Shown piece by piece: positions 10,081 through 20,755 of a stretch of 64,000 bases of DNA; the stretch's first letter is position 1; each line of letters starts with the position of its first letter. Position numbers and translations under genes: made by a program. Source of the stretch: Cryptomeria japonica (taxonomy: Eukaryota > Streptophyta > Pinopsida > Cupressales > Cupressaceae); contig NC_081406.1 of assembly GCF_030272615.1 (NCBI RefSeq), positions 217,940,997 to 218,004,996 of the forward strand, written 5' to 3'. The notes beneath the pieces were generated by a model that saw nothing but the letters and a program-made list of their open reading frames with translations, made no database searches and had not been told where the DNA came from.

Positions 10081-11220
10081 CAAAGAGCTTGAAAGCGTCC
10101 TTGCAAAAGGCATTTTACACATATCTTGTGGTCATGATGTTATAATGAGATCACATTTCTTTGAGACAGCTTGTCAAATATTTTACATGCCTTGTGTATG
10201 TTTTCACATTTTGTATACATGTCTATTATAATGCATGCAACCACAACACTTGAAAAAATCCACTTTCAATTATGTTTTGATGGATGTTGACATCCTATTC
10301 TAAAGATCCCATTTTCACTCAAGCAAAGAGGATGTTGGCAAAGGTTGTGGAGTTAGGTCCTACACCTACCACCTTATGTATGCTTCTAAATTATGAATAC
10401 ATGTCTACCAAGGCACTTGTAACAACATGGGACAAAAATCTTCCATTGATTATTCTTTTATAGAAGTATATCCCTTAATCTAAAGCTCCCATTTTGGTAC
10501 AATTAGGAATGATGCTAACAAAGGTTGTAGAAATTTGATTTACATCTTCCAATTGTATTTTGTTAAAATTTTCCTCTGAATTTTTAATAAAACCATTTTA
10601 TGTATATCCTGCAATAATTATAGTCCATTAAATCACATTCTTTCAATCTATTTTATCAAAAGTTCATATACCTTGTGCATACCTTCACATTTTTTACACA
10701 TTTGTACCAAGACATTTCCAACTACTATGTCAAACAAAAATACTAATTTCATTATGATTTGATGGATCTCCATACCCTATTCTAAATGGTTTTTTTCTAA
10801 TCTTGGAGAATGCTAGCAATATTATAGAGATTGACTTTCTACCTCCTGATTGCATTTTATATTGAAAGATTCTAAGGTCTTCTCAACTAAACAATTTTGT
10901 GCATATAAATAATCACATTCTATGAGACCATATTTCTTTGTGAAATTCTATTGAAAATACTAAAATTTTCATCAAGAATACCATCTATGCATATTACACA
11001 ATCAAGTCATTTCATGAGACTATGCACTTTTCAAGTATTATTCAAATAATTCACACTTCTTTTATAGTTTCCCACAAATAAATATCTATTAAGGTATTTG
11101 CAACTATAATATTTGAACAAAAAAAACTTTTCATTATGACTCCACAAATTTGTATACCTTTATCTAAAGTTCTCATTTTGAAATAGACTATTAGAATACT
11201 AAAAAATATAGAATTTTAAT
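10081..11220. repeat. Diverged tandem repeat, about four units
   Basis: Phrases recur in a fixed order: TTCACATTTTTTACACAT, CAAGACATTTCCAACTAC, TTCATTATGATTTGATGGAT, CATACCCTATTCTAAAG, TCCCATTTT and GCTAACAAAGGTTGTAG. The TCTAAAG…CCCATTTT landmark is at about 10299, 10480, 10780 and 11162. The unequal spacing implies internal deletions. Confidence 0.55.
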
Positions 11221-11224
11221 TTAT

Positions 11225-11968
11225 TGTTAGAACATGGGGTGTTGTACACCTTGCATAATGTTTATAATGTTCAATTTATTATAATTATATAGTGCACATA
11301 GTGAACCTAGGGATATGTGTCTTACATGGGGTTAAAATTCTTGAGGCCACTTTATGTGTTATATGTAACATTGGTAAATATGTAATGTGAGGCTTCACAT
11401 ACGAAAAGTATTTAATTTAATATGTGGAGAAATATATTTAATAAAGTATAAACTAAGTACCCAAAATAAATGAGGGGTTAATGGTTTTGCATTCTCATGG
11501 TATTAGACACATCTAGTTTTATGTAATACTACTTGGTGGTTTTGTGTGAGCTTAATTCTATAAATGCAGCCACATGGATACTTGTCTAAGATTGGCTAAT
11601 TGGCCATTTTCGCTTAGGGGTTGCAAGAATCTCTTATTGCATTTGTGAGGGTTTGAATCATGGCATGAGATGTGTGGTTACATTATTGTTTACATGGAGT
11701 GTTTGTAGAAAGTTAATGTTTCAAAATTTCTCACAAAGGACTCTAAAGATGTATTGTAATGATTTCATTGTCGAGTAATACACAAGTGATGGATTCTTTT
11801 GGAGGCTAGGTTTCTCTCTCTTGAGGATTTTCTTAGTGCATATCTTGTGTCATCTTTTATGGTATGTTCCCTATTATTTTGCATATAAATTTCAAAAACT
11901 TGTTTATATATATTTTCATATTTGGGTTATGTGGAGATTTGTCATATATGTCTATAAATTTCTTTACA
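11225..11968 (+). repeat. Probable LTR of element H (single copy seen)
   Basis: It begins TGTTAGAACATG and ends TTTACA, and a primer-binding-site match lies three bases downstream. The 744-bp length is normal for a copia LTR. No second copy was found in the window, so H is a 5' end, a fragment or a solo LTR. The right boundary is supported by the PBS; the left boundary rests only on the TG dinucleotide and the end of the tandem repeat. Confidence 0.45.
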
Positions 11969-11970
11969 TT

Positions 11971-11983
11971 TGGTATCAAAGCC
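11971..11983 (+). other. Primer binding site of H
   Basis: TGGTATCAAAGCC, one base different from the TGGTATCAGAGC site used by A, C and D. This is the initiator-Met tRNA type of PBS known from plant copia elements. Confidence 0.5.
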
Positions 11984-12513
11984 ATGGTTGTAGTTGTATA
12001 ACCCTTGATGAAGTAAATTTAGTGTTGAGTTAAATCTAGGGTTTGTAAGAAAGAATGAAGACATGACAAAATATGAGAGTTTTGTATAGGTTGTTCTTTG
12101 CAGATTTAAGGTTTTGAGGTTCCAAATATGTGGTCATTTTTTTGTAGATCTAGGCTTATGAATCTTAGTTGAAAAAGGGATTTTTTGGGGTGTTCCTCAT
12201 AAGGGTTTTAGTGGGAACATTTTACAAATGACCTCTTGGACCAAAATAGACCTCACCATTGGGTTCAAGAGGCCCAATAGACAAATATTGCAATAAAATT
12301 TCTCCGATTTGGGAAAAGTTGAAATAAAAAAGCCAAAGCTTTTTGCCCTCCTCCCTATTGTACAATTGTATGACCATACAGTTCATAGAGAATACAATAA
12401 TAATAATAATAATAAAATTACTTTCCCTACCCATGCAATTTTCTACAAGTTCATTAAAAATTATTTGAAAATAAAAATAAATAAAAAATAAAAAGAGTGT
12501 GGGATCTGAAAAT
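11984..12513 (+). other. Leader-like DNA downstream of H's PBS, target of element B
   Basis: No coding potential beyond frames opened by low complexity. Part of it (about 12226-12300) resembles, in inverted orientation, the leader of B near 31520-31570, including ACTTCACCAT- and AGGCCCA-like phrases. This hints that H and B are relatives. B is inserted at its end. Confidence 0.35.
12396..12415. repeat. (AAT)n microsatellite
   Basis: About six AAT units. Confidence 0.9.
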
Positions 12514-12880
12514 TGTGAGAGTTGAGAAATACAACCCCACAGGAGCCTGAAGATCTTCTGCAAGCTGAATAATCTGTTACAAGGAGAAGCAAGGAAACAA
12601 AATAATTTGAAAAACAAGAACACAGGAAAATATGCTCAAAAGATGAGAGCTCAATATTCACCAAAAATGTATTGTGATAATGATACAATGAAAAGCAAAT
12701 TAACCTCTAATAGGTCAAGAAACCCTAAAAAGGGAAACCCTAGGCTTGCACATAATAATTAATAAAAGAATTAATTATTATGCACCTAATGTTAGCTTAA
12801 GTGTAAAAAGATAATATGGAACTTAAAGAATCAAACAAATATTGTTTAATTAATCAAGTAAAGACCCAATTACTCTAACA
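12514..12880 (-). repeat. Element B 3' LTR
   Basis: In minus orientation it begins TGTTAGAG and ends CTCTCACA, an imperfect terminal inverted repeat. The other copy is 31702-32068. Confidence 0.95.
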
Positions 12881-12894
12881 ACCCCTCTTAAGCT
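12881..12894 (-). other. Element B polypurine tract
   Basis: The minus strand reads AGCTTAAGAGGGGT directly before the LTR. Confidence 0.8.
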
Positions 12895-13091
12895 AGACTT
12901 AAGGAGAAGCTCAAACCTAGATCAGCTACTGAAAGCAGGAAAGATGGGTCCCAGCAACAAGGCCTGATCAGGTACCCAAATACAATGAAATCTCTATGAA
13001 ACGAAGAAAAAGGAGAAAACCCAGTGGGAAAAAACTCCTCTCCAAAAAGAGATAAAAGAACATGTTGAAAGAAGAAGAAGGAAGGAAGGCC

Positions 13092-14153
13092 TCATAAAGA
13101 CCCCCCAAGGACAACTTCTTTCACCCCAAGAATAGAGCGCAACTGAAGATAGTGCGGTGATGCAAAAGGTTTCATGAAGATGTTTGCAACCTGCTCGACA
13201 GTGGGAATGTACTCCAGAATGAGAGAACCATCCTGAATCAACTGGCGGATGAAATGCATGTGAAGCTCAATGTGCTTCGTCCACTGATGCTCTACCGGGT
13301 TACGGGAAATATGAATAACACTATGATTGTCACACCAAAGAACAGTAGGACTATTAGGAGGAAAACCAAACTCAGTCATCGACTGTCGAAACCATAAGAT
13401 CTCCTGGCTAACAAGCACAGTAGCTCGGTACTCAGCCTCTGTAGATGATAATGCATGAGCAGTCTGCTTCTTGTAAGACCATGTGATAGGACCAGAGCCA
13501 AGACAAAAAACAAAGCAAGAAGTAGACTTCCGATCAGTGACATCACCAGCCCAATCTAAGTTAGTGTAGCCAACAATGTGAGGGTCCCTTGATGTGTAGT
13601 GAATGCCATGAGAACTAGAGCCCTAAATGTACCGCAAAATATGTTTGGCAGCTTGCTAATGACTCTCATGAGGATCATGGGAGAATCGAGAGACAAGGCC
13701 AACCACAAAGGAAATATCAGGACGAGTGTCAGTCAGGTACAACAAACTGCCAACCAACTGCCTCTAAATTGTAGAATCTACTGAAGGAGTGGGACAAGCA
13801 GTAATCAAAGCAACCCCTGACTAAAAAGGAGTGGGAGCAGGCTTGCAATCAAGCATGCCAAAGTGCTGAAGCATGTCAAGAGCATACTTTTACTGGTAAA
13901 TGTAGATCCCATCAGAAGACTGAATCACCTGAAGACCAAGGAAATAGTGCGAAAGACCGAGATCTGTCATCTCAAACTGGTCCATCAAGGCTCACTGAAT
14001 ATTTTGAATCATAGAGGATGAGCTACCTGTGATGAGGAGATCGTCAATATATAGCACAAGAATCAGGATATCAACCTCAAGAAGTTGAATATACACAGTA
14101 TGATCAGAATAACTGCGGGTGAAACCAGTGGAGAGAAAGAAAGAATCCATCTT
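13092..14153 (-). pseudogene. Element B pol, C-terminal part: RT palm to RNase H
   Basis: Minus-strand reading starts with the continuation of RT after the D insertion. It shows the catalytic YIDDLLITG near 14060-14040, a FEMTDLG…HYFLGLQV block, VGSLLYLTDTRPDI, RNase H segments (GYTNLDWAGD, SSTEAEYRA, VLWCDNHSVIHISRNPVEH) and the terminal block EQVANIF…HYLQLRSILGV. The stop at 13092 is the expected pol end. About six in-frame stops (for example near 13980, 13890, 13820, 13765, 13655 and 13625) interrupt it, mostly at glutamine positions. The DNA from 13091 to 12895 is the short 3' untranslated region. Confidence 0.9.
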
Positions 14154-14158
14154 CTCAT

Positions 14159-14961
14159 TGTTAGGGGTCCCATAGATACTGAGAGGGGGGGTGAATCAGT
14201 ATCTAACCGGTAATAAGAATTTCTTAAGTTAAAACATGCAACACATAATATAACAGTGTACCGATATGCAAGAAATAATGCAATAAATAGAATCAAGAAC
14301 ATCCACATGAAAAGTACACCATAACACAAGATGTTTAACGAGGAAACTTGGTGTGGGAAAAACATCGATGGGATTTGTGATCCACAATATTCACTCACTG
14401 GCCAATAAGAGAATATTACTTACAATAGGGGCCTCCACATGTAGGAAGGCCAACTGCCTAGAGCTCACTGCTCAATGGGAAGTCACACTGACTTATAAAA
14501 AGGATTATACAAATCCAATAACTTGTACTGCTTTACAATAGCATCTTTAATGCCAGATTCAGTACCGGTTCCTGCTCTGTTCTTTACATATACCCCTTGA
14601 CCTATATTTCGCACATTAGGTCTGCCTTATATTTTCTTTTATGCTCCTACATCATTATTAGAAATGTCTACAATAATCTCCTTTATATATAAGAGTCACT
14701 TTACAATTTTCCAAGTCGTCTTACAATAATAAACAAAATATTGTATAACAAAAATCCTGTCGGCCTCTATGCCGGTATACTTTCTTTCTTCTGTGTCGGT
14801 GCCGGTGTAGAGTGTGATCTACTGATGTTGGTGCACTATCTTGTCGGTGTAATGCTTTGCCAGTATAATGTCTTTCCAGTGCCATAGGATTGCAAGGTTG
14901 CCATCAATGAAAAAACCTTCAATCACATACAATGTCTCATTGGAGTGTGCATATGCCAACA
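14159..14961 (-). repeat. Element D 3' LTR
   Basis: In minus orientation it starts TGTTGGCATATG and ends GACCCCTAACA. It holds many YCGGY sites, a C tract (GATTCACCCCC…CTCTCAG) near the 3' end, and the shared TTTTTCCCACAC…GGTTTCCTCG motif. Confidence 0.95.
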
Positions 14962-14980
14962 ATCTCCCCCTTTGGCATTG
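14962..14980 (-). other. Element D polypurine tract
   Basis: The minus strand reads CAATGCCAAAGGGGGAGAT against the LTR. A second tract (GATGCCAAAGGGGGAGTAG) lies at about 15102-15120, and an AGGGGGAGC tract near 15058. Confidence 0.85.
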
Positions 14981-15187
14981 ATGGCAACACTCATGAGAAA
15001 TTTCAAAAAGTGTTCATAAGTGTGCAGTCCAAAAATGTTACCAAAAATGTGAGAGCTCCCCCTGAGCATATGATTCATGTGTTTGAACTTTCTCATCCCA
15101 CTACTCCCCCTTTGGCATCAATGACAAAGGTTGTCAAGATGTCTGCAGAGTTTGTAGTTTCATCTATCCATAACCTCAACCTTGTAG

Positions 15188-18100
15188 CTAGGTAGTTATA
15201 ATCTGAAAAAGATCTCCCAAAATCAAGTTTATACTATCCATAAACTTCTTTCTATCTTTTATTGTTGTCTCAGTTCTCTTCACTGTACTGGTGAGATGCT
15301 GCAAATGCTTTGCCGATGTTTTGCTTCCCTGTGTTAATGCCTTAGAAATTTCTTTCTGCAGAGATACTAAATAGTCCAATCTTGGACTTAGTTTAGATCT
15401 CAAATGTTTTGCCTTATTTATTATCCTTTCTTTCTCTCTTTCTAATTTGAGTAGTTCTTCCTCAAAGTTTGATATCTTCTCTTCAAAAACTGATAGTGTA
15501 TCAGGTGAGTTGACAAAGTTGTCTGCAAGTCTATTTATCTCATCCTGTACCTTGATTATTTTCTTGTCAATATCTACAGCCAAAAAATTTGTTTTACATG
15601 TATCTTTATACAGATTTTTGTATTCTTTCAACAAATTACATAGTTCTGGTAGAAGTGTGTCAAAATCTCTATTACACTTCTTTATTTCCTCATCAAAGAA
15701 ATTCTGCTTTTCAATCTCTACCTTATCCTTCACTGATTCTTCCTTTATTTTCTCAATATTTTCTGAGATATATTTACATAATGTATCCAATTGTCCTAAA
15801 GAATCTTTATTATCTATATTACAGTTGGGAGCTATTACCTTCAAAATTGGTATAGAATCATCAATTGCTTTGTAAGCCTGTGAGCTGCAGTCAGTTATTT
15901 TCTTGATAGAATCAAGTAATACCTCAGTCACATTTGTTGATTTAAATACTGATGATGATCCAACAATCTGAGTGCTGGTGGAAGTAACCATGCTTGTATT
16001 GACCTCTAGTAGGTCAGTTTGTGTCTGTATTTCTTTAAGCACTGGTTTTGCTACTTCACTAGTTATCGGTGGCACTGTTTCCTTATGTACCTATTCTGGT
16101 TGATGTTGTTCTGGAGCCTTTAGCTCTGTTGGTTTCTTTGTATGTTGTGTTGTCTCTGTCTATGACTCAGTCTCTGCTTTTTACTCTGTATCTTCTGGCG
16201 GTTTCTCTGTTTCCCCTGCTACCGAAGGCTCATTTGCCATATCTGACTTATTAGTTGTATCTTTGTCTACTATTATGTTGATCTTCTGAGTATCAACATT
16301 CACATTATATAGGACTTCAGAATTAGGATTTTTATCCTCTACATCCATACTTTCTGCTGCCGGTTGTTCTTTAGTAGTTGTTATTTTCACCGGTGGGGGT
16401 AGGTTGTCTTTAACTTTGATGCTTGGTGGTCCACCAACTTTACCTTTCCCCTTGTCTCTATCTTTCTAATATACCTTTATAGGTTTAGGGTTCCTATACT
16501 CTTCTTGTTTTTCTTTGTCAACCAGGAATATATCCCATCCATCTTTTGTTTCCTCTATCACTTCATTAACTCTTCCTGCCATTAGTGAAATATGTCGGTG
16601 TGCAGTAGAGAATACTGACTGGTTTGCTTGAGCAATCAAATCATCAATTTCTTTTGGAGAGTTTACTGGATATACAGCAAGTAGCCTCTCAATTTTTATT
16701 TTCTTATCTAATTCTATCACTGCTTGTCTTCTGGCCTCAAGTCTTTTGAATAGTTCATCAGGAATTTCATTTACTACATCCATCAAGAATTTCTTGTACA
16801 TGTCCATATGCAATATAACACTGTTCTCAACTTGCTCTTTCTCATATGTCGCTATGTTCTTCAGTTTTCCTTCCTCTGTGATTTCATTTAGTAGTACATT
16901 GAGAGGGGCCAAGTCTCTGTTTGTCCTTTTCTTCTTCTTAGGTGTGAGTTTCTTCTTTGGTGTGGTCTTTCTAACCGGAGATCTCATTGCTTGTTGCTTT
17001 TGCCTTGTTCTTCTAGGTGAAGGTGTGGTTTCCGGTGAGGGATCTTTTTTCTTACAACTCTTTTAAAAGTTGTTGGCATGTCACCTTCCAAAGAAGTACC
17101 TACCGATGATAGATGAGTTTCAGGTTGTGGAGCTACCAACTCATCCTCTGTTATGCCGGTTTTCTTCAATACATCTTCCTTAATGGCTTTTGCTTGTCTG
17201 GACCCTTTCCTTACAAATGCCTCAACCTTCTTTACTCTTTTCTTTGATTGTATTTGGATTTCTATAGTCTCAACACTACCAAATACTTCTTCTTTAGGTT
17301 CATTGGGGGCTTCCAAAAGTGCTTTAGCATATGTTTCAACTATGTGATCATCTGTTTCATAGCCCATCTCAGTTACCCAAATTGTCCTTGGGATGACCGC
17401 TTCCATCCAGATTTCATCTTTCTTAATAACAAAGCATATATCATCTTTGTAGTTGTCTACTATTTTCTGAGATAACCTTACTCTTTTCTTCATTTTGGTT
17501 TTTAATGCTTGAAAGAAGTCATCAATATTGTTTTCTTTGTTCTCACCCATGTTATTGAACAGTTCAGTCAATTGTTTTCCCACTGGTATGTCATATCCAA
17601 GTTCTTTATAACCTATACCAGGAACCTATTTTGTTATGTGTAGCATTAGGCATACTAACAGATTTCCAAATCTGAAAGTTCCTTTCTTGTCCTTCTTGAT
17701 CTTTCCAAGGTTGTCAATTAGTTCATCCTTTAACCATTCACATATGTCAATTTTTGCATTGTCTGTTACCATATCATAAGCACTCTTAATGCATAAACTT
17801 GAAACTAAATTAAGTCTATTAGCATGAGTGGCTTTATAACCTAATATTATACCGATGAATCTCACATTGATATCTTTTACATCATTAACCCTTAGAGATC
17901 TCTTGTCAAATGTTGCACCAGTCAGTTTTGTAACTAGGTCATTGGAAACCTTCTTGGTTTTATCTGGTCTCTTACCAGTGGTCGGTAACCCTGTGATAGC
18001 TTTCACAACTTCCTTGGTGATCTTATGGATTGCATCTAACTAGAAAAATTCTCCATGTACTCTACTTAAGACTATCCTAATCACATCCTTTGGAAATTCA

Positions 18101-18414
18101 GGAATGCTAAGGATTTCTGTAAATCCTAGGGTTTCAATAATCTTGTGTTCATTTTTAACATTGCTGGTATTATCACATATCACGGTTTTATACATGGTTT
18201 TGATTTCCTCATCTCCTAACTCTTTAATGTTACAATGGATGTACATTCTGGGGTCTTCAGCATATACAACTCCCTTAGGAATTTGAGAAAATGCACCTAA
18301 GGTATCATCCTTCTTTGCTATCTCAGGAACTAACTGAAATACGGGCCTAGGTCTTTTAATTACTTCAACAATAGTAGGGTTTGCTATGTATTCAATTGCA
18401 GAGATGGATGCCAT
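15188..18414 (-). pseudogene. Element D ORF2: large protein of unknown function, interrupted by stops
   Basis: I do not recognise this protein. The ATG at 18414 opens MASISAIEYIANP, which aligns with the start of E's ORF2 (MASSFVNTPLVVEV). The same frame then runs to about 17050, where a 1-base slip at an A run moves the reading to another frame ending at 15188, about 1,075 codons in all. Parts in order are a globular N-terminal region with conserved MYIHC and VLSRVHGEF, a middle region (AITGLPTTGKRPDK…), a Lys/Pro-rich basic segment near 16980-16900, an acidic Thr/Glu-rich linker, and a coiled-coil C-terminus (about 15800-15188). The six stops (ending at 18040, 17626, 16466, 16181, 16160 and 16090) are five TAG and one TAA, all explained by C-to-T in glutamine codons. 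The position after gag and the coiled coils recall the extra ORF of Sirevirus/Athila-type elements. A link to the plant-mobile or plant-transposon-associated domain families is only a guess. Confidence 0.7.
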
Positions 18415-18717
18415 GATTAAATACCTTTTACTACCTTGGATGTATGATTGCTTGGAGTGTGCTTGCTTCTTTCTCGAAATGCCTTAGCTCGGAGTCTTCG
18501 CGCTCTCTGAAAATTTGAAATCTTGGTGAAATGAAATGGAGCCAAAACCTTAACTTTATAGTGTCTTTTCGCCATCTACCACATTAATTGCATGTCGGTT
18601 AAGTATTCACTTAACATTGTTTGCCGGTAATAAGTAATTTTTCAGCTTCTTATCTCTAACCGAGGGAATAATTAGCACATGTGTCATTAGATTGCCAAAC
18701 CCTCAAGGAAATTTTCT
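18415..18717 (-). other. Spacer between D ORF1 and ORF2
   Basis: About 300 noncoding bases. Near 18535-18560 is a TATAAAGTTAAGG-like stretch on the minus strand that could serve as a TATA element for ORF2, but this is weak. Confidence 0.35.
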
Positions 18718-19875
18718 TCAATTAGATGAAGAACTTCCTGCCAGTGGAGCACTGCTCTGTCCTTCCGGTGAAGTATCACTTTGTCCTACCAGTGAAGCAT
18801 TGGTTGGTTCTATCGGTGGAGAAGTATTCCCAATATTTAGATAAGCTTTTCTAATCCATTGTTTTGAGAATTCTTGCTTAACCTCTTCAACTTTTTCTTT
18901 AGCTTTCAAGCTAGCACTTTTGTTGTCTGCCAGTGTTCCTTTACTTCTATAAAATTTAGCAATATGCCCAATCTTGTTACATGCATAACAAGTTACATTA
19001 TTCTTCTGAATAGCTTTCCCATAACCTATGCCAGTTTGTGTTCTGTATTGATTTGATAAATGTCCAAATCTTCCACAAACATAACATCTCACATTCATTC
19101 TCCAGTTTTCAGAATTGTGACCAACTTTGTTGCATTTTGAACATTGACCGGTGGGTGTGTTGATATTCTGATAATTCCTAGATCTACATTCATTTGCTCT
19201 ATGACCATACTTATTACAGTTAAAGCATTTTCCGTTGAATTTATAAGCATTAGGTTGTCTTACCGGTTTGTTGTGATCCTGAGTATTTGCAGTACCCGAG
19301 CTTTCACCAACTTCAAAGCCAATTCTAGAAGTGTCACCTTTAGGTTTTTGATTCTTCAGAAAGGTGCCAAGTTCCTCTGAGTTTTTCTTGAATTTTTCTT
19401 TGTGTTGATTTGCAGTTTCCAGTTCTCTTTCCAAGATTTCTTTTTGTCTCATCAATTCATTTGAGTCATTCTGAGTATGCATCAGATCTGTCTTCAACAT
19501 GTCATTTTCATAGCTAAGTCTTGTATTCTCATCTGCTACATCACTTAGTCTTCTATTCAATTCTTCTTCATTCTTCTTCATATCCTCAATCTCTTTGCAA
19601 AATCTCATAGTCATATCCTGCATTTCATTTTTTGTTGTCGTGATCTCTTGTTTCAACTTGCTTATCATATCATTAAGTGATTCCTTTTCATCATTCTCAT
19701 TTTGCAGTTTTTCACAAAGTTCTCTTCTCTTATTTCTTGCAACAATAAAATTTTCTTGAAGTGCCTGAATGATATCCTGAGTTGCCCTTAAATCATCTTC
19801 TAATTTGATATTTTTCAATTTCTTTGCATCATAGTCTGTAAGAGCTCCTTCAAGTTGCTTCATCAGATTTTCCAT
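18718..19875 (-). CDS. Element D ORF1: gag-like coiled-coil protein with four CCHC knuckles
   Basis: Open frame of 385 codons. I chose the ATG at 19875 because it lies about 60 bases past the primer site; the frame also stays open upstream through the LTR. Residues 1-170 are almost entirely heptad-like coiled coil rich in Lys, Glu, Asn and Leu, where copia gag would carry its globular capsid region. Four CX2CX4HX4C-type knuckles follow at about 217-230, 245-258, 264-277 and 296-309. Only the first is complete: the last Cys is Trp or Tyr in the other three. The tail has Ser/Pro-rich VGQSDTSPEGQ-like repeats. Its likely role is nucleic-acid binding and particle assembly. It has no stops, unlike ORF2. 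Element E's ORF1 has the same layout. Confidence 0.8.
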   Translation of the reverse strand: MENLMKQLEGALTDYDAKKLKNIKLEDDLRATQDIIQALQENFIVARNKRRELCEKLQNENDEKESLNDMISKLKQEITTTKNEMQDMTMRFCKEIEDMKKNEEELNRRLSDVADENTRLSYENDMLKTDLMHTQNDSNELMRQKEILERELETANQHKEKFKKNSEELGTFLKNQKPKGDTSRIGFEVGESSGTANTQDHNKPVRQPNAYKFNGKCFNCNKYGHRANECRSRNYQNINTPTGQCSKCNKVGHNSENWRMNVRCYVCGRFGHLSNQYRTQTGIGYGKAIQKNNVTCYACNKIGHIAKFYRSKGTLADNKSASLKAKEKVEEVKQEFSKQWIRKAYLNIGNTSPPIEPTNASLVGQSDTSPEGQSSAPLAGSSSSN

Positions 19876-19932
19876 CTTTACCGATGTCAAGATCTTCCTC
19901 AAGTTGTTAGGCTTCTGAAAATAGAGGACCAA

Positions 19933-19944
19933 GCTCTGATACCA
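19933..19944 (-). other. Element D primer binding site
   Basis: The minus strand reads TGGTATCAGAGC two bases past the LTR end, identical to the sites of A and C (initiator-Met tRNA type). Confidence 0.9.
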
Positions 19945-19946
19945 AT

Positions 19947-20750
19947 TGTTAGGGGTCCCACAAATACTGAGAGGGGGGGGTGAATTAGTATCTAATTGGT
20001 AATAAGAATTTCTTAAGTTAAAACATGCAACACATAATATAACAGTGTATCGATATGCAAGAAATAATGCAATAAACAGAATCAAGAACATCCACATGAA
20101 AAGTACACCATAACACAAGATGTTTAACGAGGAAACCCAGTGTGGGAAAAACCTTGGTGGGATTTGTGACCCACAATATTCACTCACTGGCCAATAAGAG
20201 AATATTACTTACAATAGGGGCCTGCACATGCAGGAAGGCCAACTGCTTAGAGCTCACTGCTCAATGGGAAGTCACACTGACTTACAATAGGGATTATACA
20301 AATCCAATAACTTGTAGTGCTTTACAATAGCATCTTTAATGCCAGATTCAGTACCAGTTCCTGCTCTGTTCTTTACATATACCCCTTGACCTATATTTCG
20401 CACATTAGGTCTGCCTTATATTTTCTTTTATGCTCCTACATCATTATTACAAATGTCTACAATGATCTCCTTTATATATAAGAGTCATTTTACAATTTGT
20501 CAAGTCGGCTTACAATAATAAACAAAATATTGTATAACAAAAATCCTGTCGGCCTCTGTGTCGGTATACTTTCTTTCTTCTGTGTCGGTGTCGGTGTAGA
20601 GTGTGATCTGCTGATGCCGGTGCACTATCTTGTCAGTGTAATGCTTTGCTGGTATAATGTCTTGCCGGTGCCATAGGATTGCAAGGTTGCCATCAATGAC
20701 AAAACCTTCAATCACATACAATGTCTCATTGGAGTGTGCATATGCCAACA
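19947..20750 (-). repeat. Element D 5' LTR
   Basis: Partner of 14159-14961, with about 95% identity by eye. The right edge is confirmed by the CTCAT duplication. Confidence 0.95.
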
Positions 20751-20755
20751 CTCAT

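Larger units (their letters stand above)
14159..20750 (-). mobile_element. Element D: LTR retroelement without pol, inserted in B's RT
   Basis: The 803- and 804-bp LTRs are flanked by perfect CTCAT duplications (14154-14158 and 20751-20755). In minus orientation the order is 5' LTR, PBS TGGTATCAGAGC, ORF1 (coiled coil and CCHC knuckles), ORF2 (about 1,075 codons, unknown), two polypurine tracts, 3' LTR. No protease, integrase, RT or RNase H motif occurs anywhere in the 5.0-kb interior. The LTRs differ at about 41 positions by eye (about 5%), mostly transitions. It is homologous throughout to element E. It is best called a non-autonomous LTR retroelement, probably moved by copia enzymes given the matching PBS, PPT and 5-bp duplication. 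Confidence 0.93.

Noticed and set aside
12222-12623. 133-codon minus-strand ORF rich in Phe and Ile
   Set aside because: It crosses the edge of element B's LTR and a microsatellite, so it is a chance frame.
15447-15875. 142-codon Ser/Phe-rich plus-strand ORF
   Set aside because: Antisense shadow of the coiled-coil C-terminus of D's ORF2.
16984-16987. ATGA overlap between two minus-strand frames, suggesting coupled translation or programmed frameshift
   Set aside because: The second frame stays coding-like upstream of the ATG (Lys/Pro/Arg-rich) back to an A run near 17050, so a simple 1-base indel in a decayed ORF explains it better.
14159-20750. Element D as a plain internal deletion of element A or C
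   Set aside because: ORF1 coiled coil and ORF2 have no counterpart in A or C, and E shares the same two-ORF layout, so deletion alone cannot produce it.
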